Source: Caldilineaceae bacterium (GTDB lineage: Bacteria; Chloroflexota; Anaerolineae; Caldilineales; Caldilineaceae). Taken from it: a DNA stretch of 64,000 nucleotides. The position numbers and the translations under genes are program-made. Under the pieces are notes generated by a model, which was not told the origin of the DNA, ran no database searches, and saw only the letters and a program-made list of their open reading frames with translations. The DNA lies in NCBI GenBank assembly GCA_019637695.1, contig JAHBVG010000007.1:59872-123871 (forward strand). The letters are read 5' to 3'. Shown piece after piece: positions 10,201 to 18,920 of the stretch; position 1 is the stretch's first letter, and each line of letters opens with the position of its first letter.

Positions 10201-10475
10201 TGTAACGGCACAGGCGCGCCCGGCGGCAGGAGGCGCCCTCCCAGGCGAGTCTGGCTTTCATCGGCGAGCAACATGAGTTGGAAGGGCTGGTAGCGGTGAT
10301 CCACGACGGCATGGAAGGGCGCTATGTTTGACCCCAAGAGAACAACGTCATTCTCGCCATGACTGCCAATATTGGTCACACCTCTGGATGGGTGTAGATC
10401 AAAAAATTCGATGACACCACCCGGAGAAATAATCTCTAATTGGTCGAAATTAGCCACAGAAGCGCTTTCTATCAA
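7290..10475 (-). CDS. FHA-domain transmembrane protein with extracytoplasmic Ig/Fn3-like repeats
   Basis: About 1,061 residues from a TTG at 10475; a GTG six codons later is an alternative, and neither has a strong Shine-Dalgarno. Residues about 12-105 form an FHA (phosphothreonine-binding) domain: G-S-H-G-E-N-D-V core, then an SNIAPFHA stretch and a G-G-H-T-L-I-L-L final strand. A Pro/Ala-rich linker (110-215) and an Ig-like region (215-440) follow. One transmembrane helix lies at about 445-468. Outside it there are three repeats of an 'F.V.P..i..G....L.W' Ig-like domain joined by TPTPxP linkers, and a final Fn3-like domain. The FHA side should be cytoplasmic. It follows the VWA gene and shares the FHA + Ig arrangement with the small FHA protein at 13648-14358. 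FHA proteins regulate type VI secretion systems by phosphothreonine binding; a similar link to this CIS is inference. Confidence 0.8.
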   Translation of the reverse strand: MIESASVANFDQLEIISPGGVIEFFDLHPSRGVTNIGSHGENDVVLLGSNIAPFHAVVDHRYQPFQLMLLADESQTRLGGRLLPPGAPVPLQNWDSIEIGGHTLILLQGRNGDQPAAPAPQPTTPRVTYAAPAAQPSVAPQDHGRPFADPRAGMAASASVVAPTVAAVTYPPAVIETQPDGDPYGAQPMNGNSAWQEPRPFNPLLAPVRDQIDELIIVSLLEREQIVDVDQTIAYQLTIINGGELVASFDVRVEGVDPSWVVILPAQINLNEAESGIVTITVTPPRLYTSSAGRHNLSFTISAPDYPGRFSQLGATLVVNPYHDLQISELSHKRQTLTWGKPVGETFFTLVNGGNSIAQVQVEAQDEERACHFEFQLADQGMTYARQAELRLAPGEATEVALMIEPNDRSLISMRNRTYQYDVRATPLGGQQFPRTIGGQVRVVPLIGKGLILLFLVLMVSLAIVILSPQVRTFDINPKVVDWGTPVYLNWEASRFSQVKLNGAGLGNVTPEPIGTAELLLQRSQTYSIEADNFISRLGLPSIYNRTDEVSVQVRPVEPLLDLQVSQRTITSGESVRINWSVRGANRALILVDGNPTPLPTEQFDGSFTFSPDTDMEFQLIASNPSVVELGTPAVERRASVSVVTPTPTPLPEPAILVFSVSPIAITAGQQANLEWRVADAPNVSIEGVGDGLPAEGTRPLFPMQTTTYVLRAQTGGGQVIEEVTVFVQPQPTATTTPQAPGIEFFQVNPKEIVSGNDEPVKLSWSIRGDVTAIEIFSPDLRISTALSRTGTIPIFPEKSTFFILTATNRDQSSTAQVEVNVLPAPTPTPTVTTTPIPPTPVPTATPIPRPGITFFGAESGESPARPDEVTLLGGTNYQMLVGSLIKLNWSTTSATRVVLRAAKIDNSTIDYGNRPLSGDFTFRFDGTIRSFELTAFNEPPDGSGSFPTVSQAMTIQANQIRPTAPFALVGVGEETQNRLSWSYDPQYLDKIRAFKVYRASTGDMSFFPAVELNPSATSWIDTTQPICNRVYFVVATYTDVEGNILETEPTATSWFSPVCQ

Positions 10476-10555
10476 AATTGGATCGAGACACGGGTTATTG
10501 CCAGAGAGCCAAATTACATCCCTTCAGGACTAACGCACTCGGTTGGCGGTTCTAG

Positions 10556-10589
10556 AGACCTGCCGGGTTTTCTGAAACCTGGCAGGTCT
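10556..10589. terminator. 15-bp stem hairpin after the VWA gene
   Basis: AGACCTGCCGGGTTT (10556-10570) pairs with AAACCTGGCAGGTCT (10575-10589) with one mismatch and a 4-nt loop. It lies between the VWA stop and the next gene start, so it could attenuate read-through. Confidence 0.55.
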
Positions 10590-10614
10590 GCTTTAACTGC
10601 ATAAGTCCTGTCCT

Positions 10615-13344
10615 TTAGAACAAAGGCCAGGCGAGTTGGATGCCTGTGATCAAGCCAAAATCGAGCAAGAGGAAATAGATCATAAAGAGGACAATCGCCG
10701 CCGTCGCCAGGATGGTCAACAGGGGCAGGATCAACCAATAGAGCCACGAAACGCCGCGAATCTTGATCGATGCTTCTTCCACCTGCAGGGGGGTGCCCGG
10801 TTCTGCCACTGCTTTGGAACTGACACGGAAATTATAGGTGCGTGTGCGCTGCGCCTTCTTCGGAATGATTACCAGTTCAAGTTGAAGCGTATCGCCTGCT
10901 TCCACCTCTGGCGTCTCCGTCCAATTGCTATCCGCCACACGGCGCACCACCCGTTTGTAGATCACGCCATCGCTGCCATAGCGCAGATTCGGATCCGTGG
11001 ATGTTGGCGACAGATAACCACCTTCACCGGTCGCGCCGCTGCTCTGGCTCCCGTCATGTTTGCCATTCGTTTGCGAAGCCCATGAGACAGGCGCTGGCAA
11101 AGCCAGCGCGTGACCGTCGCCATTGGGAAGCGCATTGGCTACCGCCTGCTGTAAATTTGCCCCTCCTTGTGCCAATTCCTGTGTGGGGATAGCCACAGCG
11201 TTCTGCGGCGGCGGTGCGGCCTGCGTACGGTTCTGATTTCGGTAATGTTCAGGCGTCTGGAAAGCCGAGCGGCCCTGTCCTTGCGAGAGGCGGGTGGCAG
11301 CAGAGGCGTGCTGGTTAATATTCTCTACCCGCTTTGTATTGGCGTAGACTTCTCTCGTCCCTCTGGAGAGTTGACGCACAGCGCCCCCGCCCATCGATTC
11401 AGGGATGAATGCAGCCAGGGCGGCAAAGAGACCGTTGAATACCCCTAAGACCTTGCCCAGTTGGCTGGTCTTCTGGCTGAACGATCTCATCGCGCCTTGT
11501 TGTGCGTTGAGCTGCGCCTGCATGTTTCTGGGGGAAGCCGGTTGCGCCGCTGGCTGCGGTGCAGGCAGTTGAGGCGCAGGCTGGCGAACCGGCGCGGGTA
11601 GCTGCTGGCGACCCGCTGCCACCCAATCCACCACCTGTCGCCCACGCAGCACAAGCCCATCCATCAGAAATTGAAAATCCAACAACCCCAGTGGATCATC
11701 TGCGCGTAGGAGGTAAGCGCTGATCATGTTTCCTTCATTGGCGAGGCCAACATGGAAGCGTAACTGCCGCCGGCGTCGTCCCAGCGTTGCCAGATAGGTC
11801 AAGATCAACCAGGCCAGGAAGATCGAAAGAACAATCGTGGCAACGGCCAAAATACGCAGCCAGGTCTCCGCAGGCAGGAGCAGCCGAGGCGGCGCCACTT
11901 GCAGGTTCATTGCAAATTCAGAGCGCTCACTGTACCCGCTGTTGTCGATGACCTCGACGGTGAAGACATGCGCGCCAGCGCCATACTCGCTGCTATCGAA
12001 GGTAATCCGATAAGGAGGAGAGGTCATCCGACCCAGGCTGATGCCATTGAGCAAAAAATCGACCGATGCGACGCCATTCAACGCTTGAACGTTTGCCTCC
12101 ACGGTGATTTGATCCCCGATATAGAGGCGTTCCTGAGTCGTCCCTGCCGAGAGAATCAGCGGATCAACCACATTCACTGTTAAATAATGCTCGGCGCTGT
12201 TGCCCGCTCGATCCACCACGCGGGCGCCAATGACATGGCTGCCCGGCACAACTTCCTTACTATTCCACTCAAGGAGATAGGGCGCATCCTCGATCACGGC
12301 CAGCGGTCGGCCATCGATCGTATACTCAACGCGGGCAACGGCCGCCGGCGCCGCAATCTGTGGGAAGAGCCGGATCAACCCACCCACCTGTTGTCCATTG
12401 CTAAATTCAGGAAATTGGACGGCTATCTCGCCTGGCAACGCCCGTATGACAGTGTCGGCGCGTACATTTGCGCCACTGCGCGCCAGATTGATGGACAGCG
12501 TATGTTCGGCAGAATCAGCAGGCAGATCCGAGACAAAGTGCAGGCGATATCCTCGGTTGAAGAGCGAAGAGAGTGTTTGCAACCGCAATTGTGCTTCGGT
12601 TGCCGTAGCCAAAATGTAAGATTGCGCCTTGAGTTGCTGTGCAAAACTATCAATCACCCCCGGAGCCTGTACTTTGGGGCTAAAGGCAATTAGATAAATA
12701 GGCAGATTTACTTCGCCGGCGCGGCTGGAGATGGCCTCGGGGGACAGCGTGTTCGAGTTCTCCACACTGTCAGTCACAATGACGATCGCTTTGCGCGTAT
12801 GAGATAGCAACATCGCACGGTTGAGCGCTTCCACTGCCGCCTGATTCAGGGTCGTGAAATTGCCAGTAACGCTCAACCGCTCAATAGCTGTGCGTACAGC
12901 AACCTTGTCTGTCGTAGGCGGCTGTTCAACACGAACCTCGTCGAAGAAGGAAAGCAGCAGCACCTGATCTTCAGGTTTCAATTGATCGACCAAAGCCAGC
13001 AACCCTGCCTTGATCCGCTCCAAATCGGCAGCTTCCGTGCTAATATCCACGGCCAGGACCAGGCTCAGCGGTTGATCGCTGTTAGGGTCCACAGCGACTG
13101 CGCTGGCGGGAACCTTGATGCCATCCTCAAAGATCTGAAAGTCGGCTGCCACGAGATTGACCAACGGCGCGCCCAACCCATCGGTCACAAAAAAGTCGAC
13201 CTGAACCTGAGGGAAACGTGTGCTATCAACCCGACTGATGGAAATGGTGGCGTTTTCCTGGGCAAAGGCGCGACCAAGCAGCAGCCACAGCATCACAACC
13301 ACAAGAACAAGGATCCGGATAGGTGGAAAACGGCTGCTTGACAT
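10615..13344 (-). CDS. VWA-domain membrane protein with Ig-like domains and C-terminal TM hairpin
   Basis: I chose the ATG at 13344 because GGAAG lies 6 nt upstream; an in-frame ATG 11 codons earlier has no such site. About 909 residues. An N-terminal signal or anchor segment spans about 9-28 (ending GRAFAQE). A von Willebrand factor A domain spans about 85-260, with MIDAS-like D100-I-S102-T-E104 and a later TDS motif; the third MIDAS position is Glu rather than Ser. Ig/cadherin-like repeats (NVVDPLILSAG..., VAPPRLLLPAE...) run to about 490. A TM helix at about 500-525 is followed by an RRRR stop-transfer. A Gln/Ala/Pro-rich cytoplasmic region comes next, and two closely spaced C-terminal TM helices lie at about 865-905. 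It probably assembles with the adjacent FHA proteins as an envelope complex; this is inference from adjacency and topology. Confidence 0.83.
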   Translation of the reverse strand: MSSSRFPPIRILVLVVVMLWLLLGRAFAQENATISISRVDSTRFPQVQVDFFVTDGLGAPLVNLVAADFQIFEDGIKVPASAVAVDPNSDQPLSLVLAVDISTEAADLERIKAGLLALVDQLKPEDQVLLLSFFDEVRVEQPPTTDKVAVRTAIERLSVTGNFTTLNQAAVEALNRAMLLSHTRKAIVIVTDSVENSNTLSPEAISSRAGEVNLPIYLIAFSPKVQAPGVIDSFAQQLKAQSYILATATEAQLRLQTLSSLFNRGYRLHFVSDLPADSAEHTLSINLARSGANVRADTVIRALPGEIAVQFPEFSNGQQVGGLIRLFPQIAAPAAVARVEYTIDGRPLAVIEDAPYLLEWNSKEVVPGSHVIGARVVDRAGNSAEHYLTVNVVDPLILSAGTTQERLYIGDQITVEANVQALNGVASVDFLLNGISLGRMTSPPYRITFDSSEYGAGAHVFTVEVIDNSGYSERSEFAMNLQVAPPRLLLPAETWLRILAVATIVLSIFLAWLILTYLATLGRRRRQLRFHVGLANEGNMISAYLLRADDPLGLLDFQFLMDGLVLRGRQVVDWVAAGRQQLPAPVRQPAPQLPAPQPAAQPASPRNMQAQLNAQQGAMRSFSQKTSQLGKVLGVFNGLFAALAAFIPESMGGGAVRQLSRGTREVYANTKRVENINQHASAATRLSQGQGRSAFQTPEHYRNQNRTQAAPPPQNAVAIPTQELAQGGANLQQAVANALPNGDGHALALPAPVSWASQTNGKHDGSQSSGATGEGGYLSPTSTDPNLRYGSDGVIYKRVVRRVADSNWTETPEVEAGDTLQLELVIIPKKAQRTRTYNFRVSSKAVAEPGTPLQVEEASIKIRGVSWLYWLILPLLTILATAAIVLFMIYFLLLDFGLITGIQLAWPLF

Positions 13345-13647
13345 AGGCACTTCCCTACTAAATGGACGAAGAGTCACATCTACGAACCTTTATCTACTTT
13401 CAACCGCGAATACTACGGTTACATTTCAACTCTGACAATTTCAGAAAGAGCTTTACTCAACGTTCTCTAATCACTGGGAAATTGTCAGGTATTCCCACTG
13501 CAAGAGGCAAAACCCTACGATAAACTTACAAATAAAGGAGTGCTATACAAAAAAATGATTGAACCAAAAAGATAGCTACAAACCTTTAGGTCTACAAACC
13601 ACCAAATCACCTGTGGATCAGATTTTCAGTCGTCCTGCGTGTAGCAT
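13345..13647. other. AT-rich spacer between FHA and VWA genes
   Basis: About 300 bp with much lower GC than its neighbours. It holds an inverted repeat TGACAATTTC (13433-13442) / GAAATTGTCA (13478-13487) and two near-copies of CTACRAACCTTTA (about 13380 and 13576). This composition fits an internal promoter for the VWA-FHA sub-operon, but I could not pick out convincing -35/-10 boxes. Confidence 0.4.
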
Positions 13648-14358
13648 TCAATCATCAGAGGGAGTAAGCTGAATGCGATGACGGAAAAATGGGGCTATCC
13701 GCACGGTTTGAGAAACAGCCGCGCTTTCTCCGGGGTAGGCTTCAGATGCGGTGGCTCGTACCGTTATCACATGCGCGCCCGCGCGAGGATGAGGCTGGCG
13801 CGGGTGGCGGAGCCGGAACACAACATCTTTTTGGGCGCCCGGAAAGAGAATCGGCCCTGGACCTATGTCGTACCATTCTGGCGACAGACCTTCTACCGAG
13901 AGCTTGAACTGTACCCCTGGGACCTCGCCCATATTTTGGACGGTAATCAATCCTTCCAGAGTAGCATCTGGGGTGAGTTCTGAATCAGGCATACGCAGAC
14001 GCAGAGCAATGGCATTGGAAAGACCCGCCCCAGCATAGAAGACAAGCTGGTATTCGCCAATCTGGATCTGGTCGCCGTCGAATACGTCCACTGCGCCGCG
14101 TGGGGGCAATGTACGTCCATTTAGCGAACTAAGTAGGATTTGACCGCTGCCGAGGTTGACGAGCCGGTAACCACGGCTGCCTGGGGCCGCAATCAATTGG
14201 GCGTGCCGCGGCTCAACACCCTGTCCGCGCCCGCCTTCAAGTACAATATCGTTGCGGGGATCGCTGCCAATGTGCAAGATCGCCTTGGACAACTTATATT
14301 CCTTGCGCCATCCTTCGCGATCGGTGACATCCACCCGGTTGTAGCCGTGTTCGCGCAT
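13648..14358 (-). CDS. FHA-domain protein, small
   Basis: 236 residues from an ATG with GAAGGAAATGAG just upstream. Residues about 18-105 form an FHA domain: SDPRNDIVLEGG loop, EPRHAQL with the conserved His, and a final IQIGEYQLVFYAG strand. The remaining residues (about 110-225) form one Ig-like beta domain with 'LIRLxMPD..' and 'VEGLSPEWYDIGP' segments very similar in plan to the region after the FHA domain of the larger FHA-TM protein. There is no TM segment and no signal peptide, so it is predicted cytoplasmic. It starts 29 bp after the methyltransferase stop and is probably co-transcribed with it. It is a candidate phosphothreonine-dependent adaptor for the injection-system block. No Ser/Thr kinase is present in the window. 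Confidence 0.82.
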   Translation of the reverse strand: MREHGYNRVDVTDREGWRKEYKLSKAILHIGSDPRNDIVLEGGRGQGVEPRHAQLIAAPGSRGYRLVNLGSGQILLSSLNGRTLPPRGAVDVFDGDQIQIGEYQLVFYAGAGLSNAIALRLRMPDSELTPDATLEGLITVQNMGEVPGVQFKLSVEGLSPEWYDIGPGPILFPGAQKDVVFRLRHPRQPHPRAGAHVITVRATASEAYPGESAAVSQTVRIAPFFRHRIQLTPSDD

Positions 14359-14387
14359 CTCATTTCCTTCTTACCAGCCTGTGTGGA

Positions 14388-16061
14388 TCAGGCGACAAGT
14401 AGCGCCGATTGGCAAATCCAGTTCATTCGATCATTAATGCCAGCAGAAACAATCGTCAGGCGGGTTTCAGCGTCCATCTCTGATGGATTTTCTGATGAGG
14501 GTTCAACTGACCAGAGATCATCTGCCATCGGCCCATCCATGACTTCTTGGAGCAGATCGATCAAGCGTCGCGTGCCGTCAAGACGAATCAGCAAAAATCG
14601 GGTCAGAGGATCTAATTGAACCCGATAGTGAAAGGAGTTTGTAACGACCTCAGAGTAACGCGCCTGTAAGCGAGTCCACTCTGAAGCCTGTGGAAACTCA
14701 GAAATCGTTGACACCATTCTGGGGCGTTCGTAAAAGAGCCGAAGTAGATTATCGCTGGTAGCGTAGGCTTTTAGCAAATTTGTCGTAAGGACTTTACGAT
14801 CAACCTTCCTTTGTTCGGCGCTGAGAGCGTCAGGGTGAAAGGCATTATCGGATAGCTCTCGCATGCTTGCGTAGGCGAAAGAAAGTAGTTCATTTATTTG
14901 ATAGAACGTGGGCCAGGACCTTCGTATTACATCAAAGGCAACTTTTGATACAGGATGGTTGGTGGCAATCGACGCTGCCCCACCATCACTGAATTTGACA
15001 ACACTGCTATCAAGTAGATCAGCGTCGTCGTCCACCTTGAAATTGGAGGCTACATAAAAATCGCCCAAATCGTCCATATTGATCTGGTGGCTCAATTGAG
15101 CGGAACGATGACAGAGCAGCGTATGGCGGAACGAGCGGTTACGCAGAAAATCGAGATATTGCTCCATTTCGATCCGATCGGCGGCGATAGATTGTAACAT
15201 CTGTGCAGCATCGCGTGGCAGGTTAAACGCCATCATACTGGAGAAGTTTGCGTCGCCCAGATATTGCAGATCATGATTGGCAGCGTGCGCCGCAAATTGA
15301 TGAAAATAGACAGGATCGTTGAACTCTTCGAGTTCGTCGTGCAGAAAGTGGGCATCCTGGCGTAGGGCGCTTTGGGTGAGAAAACTGTGATAGGTCTGGA
15401 TGAATCCACGGTAGAGATTGGGGAAGACACTGAAATCCCCATTTTCTGGTTTCACGAAATCAGCCATCTGTTCGATGAATTGCCTGGCAATCTTCGCCCG
15501 CTCCCGTGGATCCACTAAATTGCGGATGCGGTAGAGCATCATATTGCGCGCAATCTGGAAGAAGTGCCAGCCTGGGAAGGTGTTATAGCTAACGTAAGCA
15601 ACGCCCTGTGGCCGCAAGCGCTCCCGACAGACGGCCAACAATTGATCCCGCACAAGGGGGGGCACCCAAGAATAGATTCCGTGGGCCAGGATATAGTCAA
15701 AATCGCCCAACGACTCGTCAACGTCGAGAATGTCCATCTGGCGCAGATCAACGTTTTTGACGCCAGTTCTTTCGATATAGGTATGGCCGCGCTCGATCTG
15801 CCGCACCGAGAGATCGATCCCCACAAATTCGGCATCGGGCAGATGTTCGGCCATTGGGATCAGATTTTCGCCAGAAGCGCAACCGAGTTCGAGCACCCGG
15901 CAGTTCTGCAATGGAGCAGACTTCAGCCCGCGCAGCCGCGCAATCGTAGACAGGGTGTTCGGGTGGCTGTGAATATAGGAATGACCAGCGTAGAGTACAT
16001 CGTCGTAGCTGGTTTTATTCACATTCACAGCATCAAGTTGAAGATTCTCGACAAGGCTCAC
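14388..16061 (-). CDS. Class I SAM-dependent methyltransferase with regulatory domain
   Basis: I place the start at the GTG at 16061: it overlaps the TGA of the upstream gene (GTGA), which favours translational coupling, while longer in-frame starts extend into low-complexity sequence. About 557 residues. Rossmann motif I is VLELGCASGE at about 55-64, followed by the acidic end of the second strand (FVGIDLS) and an LRQMDILDV motif. Residues about 215-310 resemble the 'methyltransferase regulatory domain' (PF10119 type). The C-terminal part is helical with a late winged-helix-like stretch. The substrate is unknown. Being translationally coupled to a CIS-associated protein, it could modify particle components or a partner protein; this is inference. 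Confidence 0.85.
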   Translation of the reverse strand: MSLVENLQLDAVNVNKTSYDDVLYAGHSYIHSHPNTLSTIARLRGLKSAPLQNCRVLELGCASGENLIPMAEHLPDAEFVGIDLSVRQIERGHTYIERTGVKNVDLRQMDILDVDESLGDFDYILAHGIYSWVPPLVRDQLLAVCRERLRPQGVAYVSYNTFPGWHFFQIARNMMLYRIRNLVDPRERAKIARQFIEQMADFVKPENGDFSVFPNLYRGFIQTYHSFLTQSALRQDAHFLHDELEEFNDPVYFHQFAAHAANHDLQYLGDANFSSMMAFNLPRDAAQMLQSIAADRIEMEQYLDFLRNRSFRHTLLCHRSAQLSHQINMDDLGDFYVASNFKVDDDADLLDSSVVKFSDGGAASIATNHPVSKVAFDVIRRSWPTFYQINELLSFAYASMRELSDNAFHPDALSAEQRKVDRKVLTTNLLKAYATSDNLLRLFYERPRMVSTISEFPQASEWTRLQARYSEVVTNSFHYRVQLDPLTRFLLIRLDGTRRLIDLLQEVMDGPMADDLWSVEPSSENPSEMDAETRLTIVSAGINDRMNWICQSALLVA

Positions 16062-17242
16062 GCCACACCCATCCTCTCTGCTGGCTGGCGATTCTCGTGC
16101 TGAAGTCGATGGTGACGCCGGCGTGCTACGGCAAACTGGACTAAATTCTCGCCCCATTCAATGGCCGAGCGGATGGCTTCTCGTTCGGCGGGGCCGTTGC
16201 GCCGTTCACCGCACCAGAGACAGCCATAATCATAAGAACTCACGATTACGCCGCCATTCTCGCGCAAAGACGGCGCGCCCTGTGTTTCAAAGCCAGCAGT
16301 GGGTCGCGCAAAGAGATGCGGATCGCGTAACAGAAAATGATCTTGTCCGACGACAGTTACGCGCACCCCCAGCGATTCAAGCAGATCGTTGAAAGAGGCA
16401 TCAGCCGCAGGGTTCGCGCCCCCTTCACGGTGACAACTTTCGATAAAGAGGGTACCTCCGTTGCGCACAAAGCGATAGAGCGCGTTCACTTCCGCCACAT
16501 CGACTTGGAAGCGATCACGCGCAGTCAAATAGATCAACGTATACTGGCCTAGATCCTGAGCCAGGGCGATCCCATCGTCGACCCAAGCCCTGGCCTTCCC
16601 CGATTGGCTGACCGACCGCGCCACGTTGATCAAGCCGCGACCGTGGGTGTTACCCATGCGCGAGAGGTAGGCTACCCCCATTGCCACATTCTCTTGGGCG
16701 CGCAGGTCCAATTCACGGCGGAAGCGTAGATCGATCTCATTGAGCTTGGGTTGAGATCCATCAACGGCGTTGCGGATAGCCGCGCCACGCTGCAAATCAA
16801 CACGAGCAACCTCAATCTGAGGACTATCCACAGGACCGGCCACCGCTTCAAGATTAAAGCCTGTATAGATGAAAAAGGGCTGATCGCCCACCTTGCCATT
16901 GAGCGGTTGCGGATGGCTTTCTTCATACGTGATCAACAGGCAAAGGAGATTTTCTTGCATGCGGCCAAAATCATAGAGTACCGGCTCTGGTACCACAATC
17001 ATATTCCCACTGGGATCGATGGCGATCCCCGGCAACACATAGACAGACGGCCCTGGCGGATCACTGGCGATCACCTCCAGGCCGGTCACAATTCCGCTGC
17101 CATGAAAGGAAAGCGAGTGCAAACGCTGATGGGCAAGATGATAGTCATGGGCTTCGCGCCAGACATCCGCAGTGATGGTCATGCCATCAAACGGACTGAT
17201 CCGCCGGTTGGGGAAACGGCTTAGGAAGCGTGATGTTGTCAT
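16058..17242 (-). CDS. CIS-associated protein with DUF4159-like C-terminal domain
   Basis: 394 residues from an ATG (AAGG upstream). The N-terminal part (about 15-170) carries an 'FFDGMTITADVWREAHDYH..AHQRLHSL'-type start (residues about 18-44) and a GIVTGLEV motif. This pattern is seen in proteins next to phage-type baseplate genes. The C-terminal region (about 225-375) has a DUF4159-like glutamine-amidotransferase-fold pattern: LIYLTARD, then NALYRFVRNGGTLFIES. The gene directly follows the gpI-like baseplate gene and overlaps the methyltransferase start. It has no signal peptide. A baseplate-peripheral or assembly role is likely from context; the exact function is unknown. Confidence 0.65.
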   Translation of the reverse strand: MTTSRFLSRFPNRRISPFDGMTITADVWREAHDYHLAHQRLHSLSFHGSGIVTGLEVIASDPPGPSVYVLPGIAIDPSGNMIVVPEPVLYDFGRMQENLLCLLITYEESHPQPLNGKVGDQPFFIYTGFNLEAVAGPVDSPQIEVARVDLQRGAAIRNAVDGSQPKLNEIDLRFRRELDLRAQENVAMGVAYLSRMGNTHGRGLINVARSVSQSGKARAWVDDGIALAQDLGQYTLIYLTARDRFQVDVAEVNALYRFVRNGGTLFIESCHREGGANPAADASFNDLLESLGVRVTVVGQDHFLLRDPHLFARPTAGFETQGAPSLRENGGVIVSSYDYGCLWCGERRNGPAEREAIRSAIEWGENLVQFAVARRRHHRLQHENRQPAERMGVA

Positions 17243-17271
17243 AAAATGATTGCCTTACCTGGGTAGAGACA

Positions 17272-18774
17272 TCAAATAGAAACGACTTCTATCGACAAAT
17301 GGTAGGTAGTATGTGCGGGTTTCTGCTCTTCGATTATTGGAATCACACGGCGACGCACAACGGCCTTCCGTTGTTCAATCACTGTGTTGCCCAAGAGATC
17401 GAGCTTGTCCTGGCGTACGTAAAATCGGATGACGACAGTAAAGCTGTGTGGATGGTTATTGTGTCCCAGGGCAACCCGACTCCCCAACGCTGCCCGTTCC
17501 TTTAAGATAAAGTTTTCGGCGCGATGTTCGATAACGTGAACTTCGGTGTCTGTGTAGATCTGTAGGTATTGCTGTAGACCGAGGCGCGTACCCCGTCTTT
17601 TGTGGAGTTGTTGGGCCACTTTGAGCAATTGACGAGCGTTTTCCGCCGCAGATGGCAGGATCAACGGTCCTCGCGATGATTTAGCCCTGCGCGCGTCATC
17701 ACCCCTGAGTAGCGATAAATTGCCCCCTGCGCCTCCTGCCATCGGAGGAAGATAGGTCTGGCGCGCTTGCCAGGGTTTCTGCGTCAGGACAATTCCTGTG
17801 TCGGTGGAATCATCATCGCCATCTATGATGACGTCGCCGCTTCCCCCAAGGCCGATCTCTCCAATACCGAAGTCACTACCTCGATTCGCAAATCCATCAT
17901 CGTCGCTGATACCCTCCCTGACGCCGGAATCAGCGCCTGAGCGTTGGGATGAAGCACCGCTCGCCGCCGCGCCGGAGTCTGACAGAGCGGGAAGAAGATG
18001 ACGGCCATCCACGTCCGATCCCATCTGCGCCGGGATGCTTTCTTGCCTGGTGGGCGATGATTCCTCCTCTTCGGTCATGGGCAGCGCAATCCACGACGAA
18101 AGCCAGGGCAAGAAATCGGGCGGTGTCACGGTGGGATCAAAGTAGTTTTCCATGCCAGCGATCTGTTGTTGAAGCGGATCCCAAAAGCTTTCAAAGAGCA
18201 TGAGGAAACGATTCATAAAGCGATCTTGGGCGTAGAGGGCTGGCAGGTATCGGATATATCGAGCCTGGACAGTGACAAAGACAGCGGCTGTCTCTTCGTC
18301 CTCTAACGTGTCTTCGTGTCCTTGGCTACGCGCAGAAAGAACAGCGCGGCTGAGTACGTTGATGTTGTCCTCGCGCTGCCGCACTACGCCATGAACGCAA
18401 AACTCAAATTCTTCGCCGGCCTCGACGGGTCGATCTATCTTCCATGCAATGTAAGTTCCACTGTCGATTCTGAAGATCCCCGGTTGAACTGTCACATTGC
18501 CAGAGAGGACGGTGACATCTTTGATCTGCACTGCATCGGGGAGATGAATCTCCAGATTGAAATTGTCCAGCGCCTCGCGCGCCTGTACCCGTGTGAAGAA
18601 GCGGAGCCGTTCTCCGGGGTAGCGGCGCAGAGAGTCGGCTACATGTGCTACGTTGATCCGCTCGGTACGCAGGGGGCGCTCGCGCGTTGAGAGCGGCATG
18701 CTGATAGCGCGCAGCAGATCTTCAATTGAGATCGACTGTTCAGAGCCAGTTGCGACGATAGGGGACAATGACAT
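17272..18774 (-). CDS. Baseplate/tail protein I-like (Afp12-type)
   Basis: I chose the ATG at 18774 (MSLSPIV..). The reading frame extends 40 codons further upstream, but that part reads as non-conserved spacer. About 500 residues. The 'YLPALYAQD.FMNRFL..FESFWDPLQQQI' stretch near residues 180-215, and 'FLPWLSSWI' just after it, are the signature of the phage tail protein I / P2 gpI-like family used in contractile injection systems. A second conserved block, 'LHKRRGTRLGLQQYL', lies near 390-405. Between them is a Ser/Gly/Asp-rich low-complexity insert (about 250-340) not usual for the family. It follows the gpJ-like gene in the standard baseplate order. Confidence 0.88.
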   Translation of the reverse strand: MSLSPIVATGSEQSISIEDLLRAISMPLSTRERPLRTERINVAHVADSLRRYPGERLRFFTRVQAREALDNFNLEIHLPDAVQIKDVTVLSGNVTVQPGIFRIDSGTYIAWKIDRPVEAGEEFEFCVHGVVRQREDNINVLSRAVLSARSQGHEDTLEDEETAAVFVTVQARYIRYLPALYAQDRFMNRFLMLFESFWDPLQQQIAGMENYFDPTVTPPDFLPWLSSWIALPMTEEEESSPTRQESIPAQMGSDVDGRHLLPALSDSGAAASGASSQRSGADSGVREGISDDDGFANRGSDFGIGEIGLGGSGDVIIDGDDDSTDTGIVLTQKPWQARQTYLPPMAGGAGGNLSLLRGDDARRAKSSRGPLILPSAAENARQLLKVAQQLHKRRGTRLGLQQYLQIYTDTEVHVIEHRAENFILKERAALGSRVALGHNNHPHSFTVVIRFYVRQDKLDLLGNTVIEQRKAVVRRRVIPIIEEQKPAHTTYHLSIEVVSI

Positions 18775-18920
18775 GCAGCAAATCCATCCAGGTAGAATAT
18801 AAACGTCATCGACGAACAGAGAGAGTAGTAAACGGCGGCGCAAATACGCTGAGAGTTTCTGCGTAGTGCATAGTCCGTAAACTGGTCCACGCACTACGCA
18901 ACAAAGCGCCCTGTCATTGA

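Noticed and set aside
16062..16157. Longer start for the methyltransferase
   Set aside because: It would overlap the upstream gene by about 100 bp and encode Ser/Pro-rich low complexity; the GTGA overlap is the simpler start.
18775..18894. Longer start for the gpI-like protein
   Set aside because: The extra 40 residues are not conserved in style and contain Cys/Leu/Tyr-rich spacer translation; the ATG at 18774 fits the family better.
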